In this document: one piece after another, positions 58,840 through 64,000 of the stretch
Layout: the number at the start of each line of letters is the position of its first letter
How positions within the stretch are numbered: position 1 is the first letter of the stretch
Assembly (NCBI GenBank): GCA_015680685.1
Contig: MNCI01003377.1
Span: forward strand, 244,760 to 308,759
Reading direction: 5' to 3'
DNA length: 64,000 nucleotides
Source of the DNA: Gnetum montanum
Taxonomy: Eukaryota; Streptophyta; Gnetopsida; Gnetales; Gnetaceae
The notes under the pieces: generated by a model
The model's database searches: none
Told to the model about the DNA's origin: nothing
What the model saw: the letters and a program-made list of their open reading frames with translations, nothing else
Translations under genes and position numbers: made by a program

Positions 58840-61830
58840 TGTTTTCACAAATCTCAAGGGATTCAAAAGCAATATCTTCAATAGAAAATTTTTGAACGCC
58901 AGTCTCCAACTTATGAAGAATTCATTTTTCACTCATATTAGTCTAGTTGATTTCTCCCAGATCCACTTCCACCATGATCTTTCTCCTCTCTATATCCATC
59001 CACTCAAGTGAAACATGGGAAAAGTCAGTCATGGTAGTTTTCCCAAAAGTAGTAGTGATCTGAGGAATGGAAGAATCAACAACAACCACTAATTTCTCAA
59101 ACATCCTAAATATGTTCTCTACACCTATCCCATGTATAGATAGCCCATGCTTTTACTACTTTATGGCTTCTTCATGTTATAATTTAATATGACTCTCCTT
59201 TTTTTCCTTGTATTGTTGCTTGTTTGTCTTTTGTTTCTTCCTCCATTTCAATATCCAAGCACAGTAATCTCTCCAATCCTTGGTCTTAAGAACAAACAAC
59301 TCCATTTGCATATCCTTCTTCACATTACTCTTAGCTAGAGCAACTTTACATTAAATGGCATTCTAGTCATGTGACCACTCAATCTCCTTAGCATGCAAAG
59401 ATTCTTTATTTGCCATGTGGGCCTCTATAAACTCCTTGTAATCTCTAAGGCTCCTATTTTCATTTGAATGTTGCATGTTCTCCTTTCTCAAAGCCACAAC
59501 ACTCTCCCATAGAAACTCATTGGAATGTTGGAACTTCCAATATATCTTTGCACATGATATAGCACACTTAGTAGCTCCTTCATATAATCTTCATGGAACA
59601 TTTTTCACATTAGGATGCAACTCAGTAAGATCATCAAATTCCATGTCTCACGCAGAATCCCATCTAACCTTGGACACTATCATAGCCAGAAAAAAACACA
59701 TAAAATTAATAAATAATAACAAAAAATGAAAATATAACAAAAACAACCAAAAACATTTAAAAACTACTAAAACCATGTAGTCATAAAACATGAAAATATA
59801 TAAGAACATCAAACAAAAATACAAAGAAAAACTTTTCTAACTTTTCTTACCAACATGAGGGCATACTTGTTGTAATCTATCCATCAAATTTTACCAAGCC
59901 GATCATAACACATCCATTGAACGGTTGCCTTCTAGAGACAAATCATAAAAAATCTAATACATAACATCCAAGGCTTCCTTGGATGTCCTTTCTCTTCTTC
60001 CTTGCATCGTTGTTCCTCCTCTGTAGCAACTTGGACAACTAGCTCTTGTTTCTTCCCTACAACAAATCAAAATCAACAAAGATGAAACAAGTTAGTAAAC
60101 ATCTTTAAAAGTAAAATATAACTAAAAATATAACAAGAAAACAATAAAAAATTGAAAATATAAAAGTATATACTTACCTCCAACAAAATCATTGGCCTAG
60201 TTAAGCCTAATGACCAACTTCTTATGTGTTGACTAATTAACAATATGAGCACTTTGTTTAATTCATAGCCTCTTCATATTTTCCCTGGAAATTTCATCTG
60301 CTTCTACATGTACCCTTTTACTCTTCTTACATTACCATGTGTAGCCTAGTACTCCATCCCCATGCTGTCAAGGGAACAACCAGGTACACCACTAAAATTC
60401 TTAGTGGTAATAGACAATGACTATCTTACATCCTCTACAAGTGAGTCTTGGACATGCATCACCTGAATGGTGTGTTTAGTCCAAGGATTGGAAAGTTAGA
60501 AAGCATTCCATGACATCCAAGTTTTCTCTTACTAATCACCAAAAACTCTAAGAACCTTCTAAAGTATGCACCAAAGAATGTAAAATGCACATGATGTATA
60601 GAGTCAAGGTTATTATGGAGCTTTCAAACTTCATTCTGTAACCCAATAACCAAAAAGGTAGCCCATTCAAACCTAGTACCATTAGTTAAAACCTTTTTCA
60701 TTATCCAAAACCATTGAACCCTTATGATTTTCTTTTATGATAGTAACATAAAGATGGCTCTAGAGTGGAAAAAAGAATAAGTTTCATTTACTTCCTCAAC
60801 TTCACACTTGCTAAAAGACAACATAGCATTAGCAGGAGAGTTAAGCTAAGCCTCCATTTCCTCTTTGTGGATCCCATCCTTCCCTACTCTAACTGCAACC
60901 TTAATATCACTAGAAGGTATGCCAAAAAGATCACTAATGTAGACTCATTAATGTTCAAAACCACAAGAAGACCATGAACATGAGTGATGACTTTATTGAT
61001 CCCCTCATTAAAAGAGTTAATCACATTCAAGATCTCAGTAGGTAACATCGATGGACTAGGTAACATGAATAGGTCAAACAAACCTACATTAGTGAGCCTC
61101 TCTTGAACATCTGCAGGGGCCCTATTTGCCAACCATTCCTATAAGAGGTCTATGTCACTCTACTTAAGTTGAATCTTCTCCTTAGAATGCCTTGAAATGA
61201 TCATGGTGACTATAGACTCATGCACAAAATATATAGTACAACATAGTTAACTATTTAGCCTCATAAAATCATAAAAACCAAAAAATACTAAAAACATTCA
61301 CAATGCTTTAACATCTTCCTCTAACCAAGCTTAGCTCAATTTGGAACCTTATGTTGAACTAGCATATGTACTCCTAGATCTCAATGAGCCCATCATACAT
61401 GTTCATAATTGGTAGCTACACATGTTTGCTTTACCCAAGAGTACTTTGTATGGTACCTACCAAACTCATCATCAAGCTGGTCAAGAACTTGTGCTCTAAT
61501 GGCCTCACCTTGTCTAAACTCCTTCAAAGTTATACATTTTCTAATTAAGATTTGGTCATTTCTTACTAATCCTCCATGTTGTATCATATACTTGCAAAAC
61601 CAAAGTAGAGAATAGGTAGAGAGAATAACACTAAAACCAAAGATAGATAAAACATACCATTTTAAAACCAATATTATGCTTCTAATAGGTAGATAGTTCC
61701 CGGAGGGTTTTAGAATATACTGTTTATGCAATGGCCCAACATCAAGTTGTTGTTGGAATTGTATTGTGAATACTTTGGCATATCTCAGATCTATGATCAT
61801 CTTCGCACTCTCATAGAACATGAAGTATTA
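58840..61830 (-). pseudogene. unidentified decayed long ORF with coiled-coil part
   Basis: About 3 kb on the minus strand with recoverable protein character but no family assigned. N-terminal side, 61393-61821: 142 codons with a hydrophobic segment (IRSIILVLKWYVLSIFGFSV) and LDQLDDEFGRYHTKYSWVKQ. Next, 60884-61132: ANRAPADVQERLTNVGLFDLF and INKVITHVHGLLVVLNINES. Then a region near 60600 with WATFLVIGLQNEV. The lower part (about 59150-59720) is rich in Lys/Glu/Gln and looks coiled-coil. The arrangement, globular part then coiled coil, resembles the Athila 3' ORF, but no direct alignment was convincing. It lies between Tat-2 gag and the Athila-R LTR and may belong to a third element. Confidence 0.4.
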
Positions 61831-62057
61831 TTCCACTCCATTTCTCTTTGGGTGTCAAGATCATCAACCATGACCTTCAAGATATAGCTAGAGGACCCTA
61901 CCATGAGAGTCTTCGTGATTATGGCTACAACATCTATAGCCAAGTGTAATCACATAATCACACTATAATTATGGAGTAGGTACACTAAGAATTCTCTAGC
62001 ACTAGGTCTAACTCATATTTGGGTTCAATTATCAAGGTTCATATTGGGATTCAAGCT
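61831..62057. other. short unclassified stretch before Athila-R
   Basis: No feature recognised. Ends with AAGCT, the candidate target-site copy before the Athila-R LTR. Confidence 0.35.
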
Positions 62058-62122
62058 TGATGAGACGCGATATGCATAAGCCGTGATATCATGTACGCGA
62101 TATCACGGTCTGCCGTCAAATC

Positions 62123-62130
62123 TATAAATA
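62123..62130 (+). promoter_or_regulatory. TATA box of the Athila-R LTR
   Basis: TATAAATA followed by AGAGGTGG; conserved in all LTR copies of the family. Confidence 0.7.
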
Positions 62131-62296
62131 AGAGGTGGCACTCCCCTCATTTTCCATCCTAGCTAGAAGTAGCGAAGCTCTGGCAGTTTGATCACTCCAA
62201 AGTTAGATTAATTTCCCATGTGCCCGCAGTAGCAGTCCTAGAGTGAACAGCTCTTTATTTGAGCAACTTTGTACCTGAACGCAAGTTGTGTATGGC

Positions 62297-62302
62297 AATA
62301 AA
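62297..62302 (+). promoter_or_regulatory. LTR polyadenylation signal AATAAA
   Basis: About 170 bases after the TATA box, as in Athila-L. Confidence 0.6.
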
Positions 62303-62871
62303 GAGGAACTTGATTGGATAAACCTTGCAGTGCATGGATAGGATTTTATTTATTATTATTTATTGCTTTTCTAGAATGTGGTACGAGTACGACTTTATTA
62401 CGAGCATCTAAGGATGTGTACGGCTAGTCAAGGAATCGACTACTTATCACACTTAGGCTAGTTAGGCGCCTCAGTATGACCACTTCGAGCACATGCGTTA
62501 CATGTGGTGATCCCAGTAACGATTAGCGTTTGGTAGCCATAGTTGCATAGTTCAGGTTGTGTACGGTAAGTGGGAACGGATGCTGATGCTAGTTAGTTTA
62601 GACTTAGGTCCTTAGTTAGAGTTAGTTAGCTTTCTCAACCCTTCACCTCATAGCATAGGAGAAAAACCATAAAAGACCAGAAAAATCATATACCTTGGAC
62701 TTACTTAACCATACACCGTGAAAACAACAAGTAAGTCTGGGAAGACAACGAATGATTAACCCCAAGTGTTCCATGGGGCGTTTAGGCATTTAGTCTGCAG
62801 AGTTCGATCGGATCATGCGTGCTACACTCGTTTCGTATGGTTGAGTGTAGGACTACCTCGCCACTCATCAT

Positions 62872-62889
62872 TGGCGCCGTTGCCGAGGA
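62872..62889 (+). other. primer-binding site, tRNA-Asp type
   Basis: TGGCGCCGTTGCCGAGGA, one base after the LTR end. It differs at one position from the TGGCGCCGTTGCCGGGGA known from Athila-like elements, complementary to the 3' end of tRNA-Asp. Confidence 0.9.
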
Positions 62890-63008
62890 CTAAGTGTTTG
62901 TGCGCCGAATAGAACATAAGGGATATCACTCACATCGTTGTGAGCCTTAACAAACCTTCGGGTTAATCAAAGAAAAATTATATATGGTAAATTAGCACAC
63001 CGATAAAA
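62890..63008 (+). other. Athila-R leader
   Basis: 119 bases between PBS and the gag ATG at 63009. No other feature. Confidence 0.5.
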
Positions 63009-64000
63009 ATGCCTTCTTCTCATAAGAGCAACTCACCACCTAAGGACCATACTAGAGATGGTCAGCAAGATAAAAAACATAACCAAAATCAACCAAGTCC
63101 TAAGCAGTATAAGATGACATATACTCATCTCGATGAGTATATTCCTAATTTTACTTTTGTTCTCCATCAAGATGAACAACTGCGATGGAGAGATTTGCAA
63201 GGTAACATTGTGTTACCCCCAGATCGATCAATCTCTCGCATGCTTTTCCGTGCCTTGGTACAGATTGGCATGCAATAACATTACGCTGAATATGTTGCGA
63301 GGGATTATTATCCCACAGATGCCCAACGTATGAGAGATTTAAGGTAGGAGAGCCAACATACTTTTCTGAAGGGCAAAGCCCCGCACATCCTTAGCGAAAT
63401 AGGAGATGAGGAACCCCTTATCACAGGTTCTTTAGCAAAGGATGTTCCCCCTCCTAACGATGGTGAGGAGGAAGGGTATCAGAATATAAGATCAACAATC
63501 CATATCCCTGGTTTTGATACCCGTGAACACCAACTATTCACAAAGGGAACAACCACTCATGCTAAGGACGGGCACTTTGATCGTCACCACGATCGGGGCC
63601 GTAGCAGCTGAAGAGAAGGCAAGAAACATCGTCATGGCGATGGTTCCCCTTCTTCTTCCCCTTCTTCACATCACTCACCCTCTCCTTCCACATCTGGGCA
63701 CAGCCACCATGAACATAAAGGTGAGGATAAAAGTAAAAAGGATGAAAGACCTTGATGGGAAAGTTGAGAGAGAGGACAAGGGCAAGGACGTAGGGAGAGT
63801 AGGGAATCACGTAGACATCACAGGCATCATGAAAGAGATGATCATGATAAGCCCCTACTCGCAACCCGAAGTATGCTTGACATAATAGAGGCAGTTAGGA
63901 TTCTCACAAGGCATTTAAAGGATAGTCGGATCAAGTGATTGGACATGAACAATATCCCACGATTTGAAGGGGGATACAATGCTGATCCGCAAAATCATTT
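63009..64000 (+). pseudogene. Athila-R gag, N-terminal part (runs off the window)
   Basis: The ATG at 63009 opens a frame that can be followed to the window edge, 992 bases, without any frameshift but with six stops: TAA at 63276-63278, one TAG, four TGA. First block: THLDEYIPNFTFVLHQDEQL and LFRALVQIGM, shared with Athila-1. After a Ser/His-rich, Arg/Asp-rich linker (about 63590-63840) comes TRSMLDIIEAVRILTRHLKD, then LDMNNIPRFEGGYN, the start of the Gag core also present in Athila-1 (47486-47725). The overlapping frames at 63133, 63514 and 63562 are shadows. Confidence 0.8.

Larger units (their letters stand above)
62058..62870 (+). repeat. 5' LTR of Athila-R (813 bp)
   Basis: Starts TGATGAGACGCGATATGC and ends CCACTCATCA. 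Aligns with 3450-4272. U3 is only about 65 bases, with GATATCATG/GCGATATC palindromic words. Confidence 0.9.
62058..64000 (+). mobile_element. Athila-R: left part of an Athila-like element
   Basis: Plus-strand element entering from the right edge: 5' LTR, PBS, leader, start of gag. It is the best preserved family member: the PBS is nearly canonical and CpG dinucleotides are still frequent. It is a separate insertion from Athila-L; both are plus strand, but one shows only its 3' end and the other only its 5' end. Confidence 0.87.

Noticed and set aside
1-64000. Athila-L and Athila-R as the two ends of one element spanning the window
   Set aside because: Athila-L shows internal sequence followed by its 3' LTR, and Athila-R shows a 5' LTR followed by internal sequence, so they face outward and are separate insertions.
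1-64000. Host genes, tRNA or rRNA genes, bacterial-type defence or biosynthetic systems
   Set aside because: No exon-like open frames outside the elements, no tRNA cloverleaf recognised, and the coding signals present are all retroelement proteins.

Overview
The window is intergenic DNA from a plant with a large, repeat-rich genome. No host gene, rRNA or tRNA gene was found. Almost everything that can be read is decayed retrotransposon sequence: Ty3/gypsy elements of the Ogre/Tat/Athila (OTA) type, a Ty1/copia-type element and a LINE. The OTA integrases and reverse transcriptases, the tRNA-Asp-type and tRNA-iMet-type primer sites and the absence of host exons point to a vascular plant. The species cannot be told from the sequence. 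Reading frames are broken by many in-frame stops and some frameshifts, so none of the elements looks autonomous.

Layout. (1) 1-4272, plus strand: right end of an Athila-like element (Athila-L), with gag tail, protease, a spacer and the 3' LTR; RT, RNase H and integrase are missing. (2) 4273-6918: remnant of a minus-strand copia-like element (gag start, iMet-type PBS, possible LTR). (3) 8580-9800: decayed minus-strand LINE RT. (4) 9855-54480: a nested stack, all on the minus strand. The host is Athila-2 (3' LTR 9855-10726, 3' ORF, spacer, integrase tail, RNase H region up to about 54480). A 17.9-kb Tat/Ogre-like element (Tat-1, 13266-31119) sits in the Athila-2 3' ORF. A copia-type element (31668-51418, TSD CTTAT) sits in the leader upstream of that ORF. 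A 13.2-kb Athila-like element (Athila-1, 36438-49594, TSD ATGAT) sits inside the copia gag gene. (5) 56385-58780, plus strand: gag of a second Tat-like element (Tat-2). (6) 58840-61830, minus strand: an unidentified decayed long ORF with a coiled-coil part. (7) 62058-64000, plus strand: 5' LTR, tRNA-Asp-type PBS and start of gag of a third relative (Athila-R), the least decayed copy.

The parts explain each other. Athila-L, Athila-1, Athila-2 and Athila-R are one family: they share LTR ends, PBS, gag, protease, spacer and, in Athila-1 and Athila-2, a roughly 2.8-kb ORF between integrase and the 3' LTR. Insertion order from nesting: Athila-2 first, then copia and Tat-1 into it, then Athila-1 into copia. 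The least routine features are the Athila 3' ORF with its own LTR-like palindrome/TATA block, a copia-type element that has gag and a plant-transposon-type ORF but no visible pol, and a roughly 13-unit 190-bp array with palindromic cores in the PR-RT gap of Tat-1.
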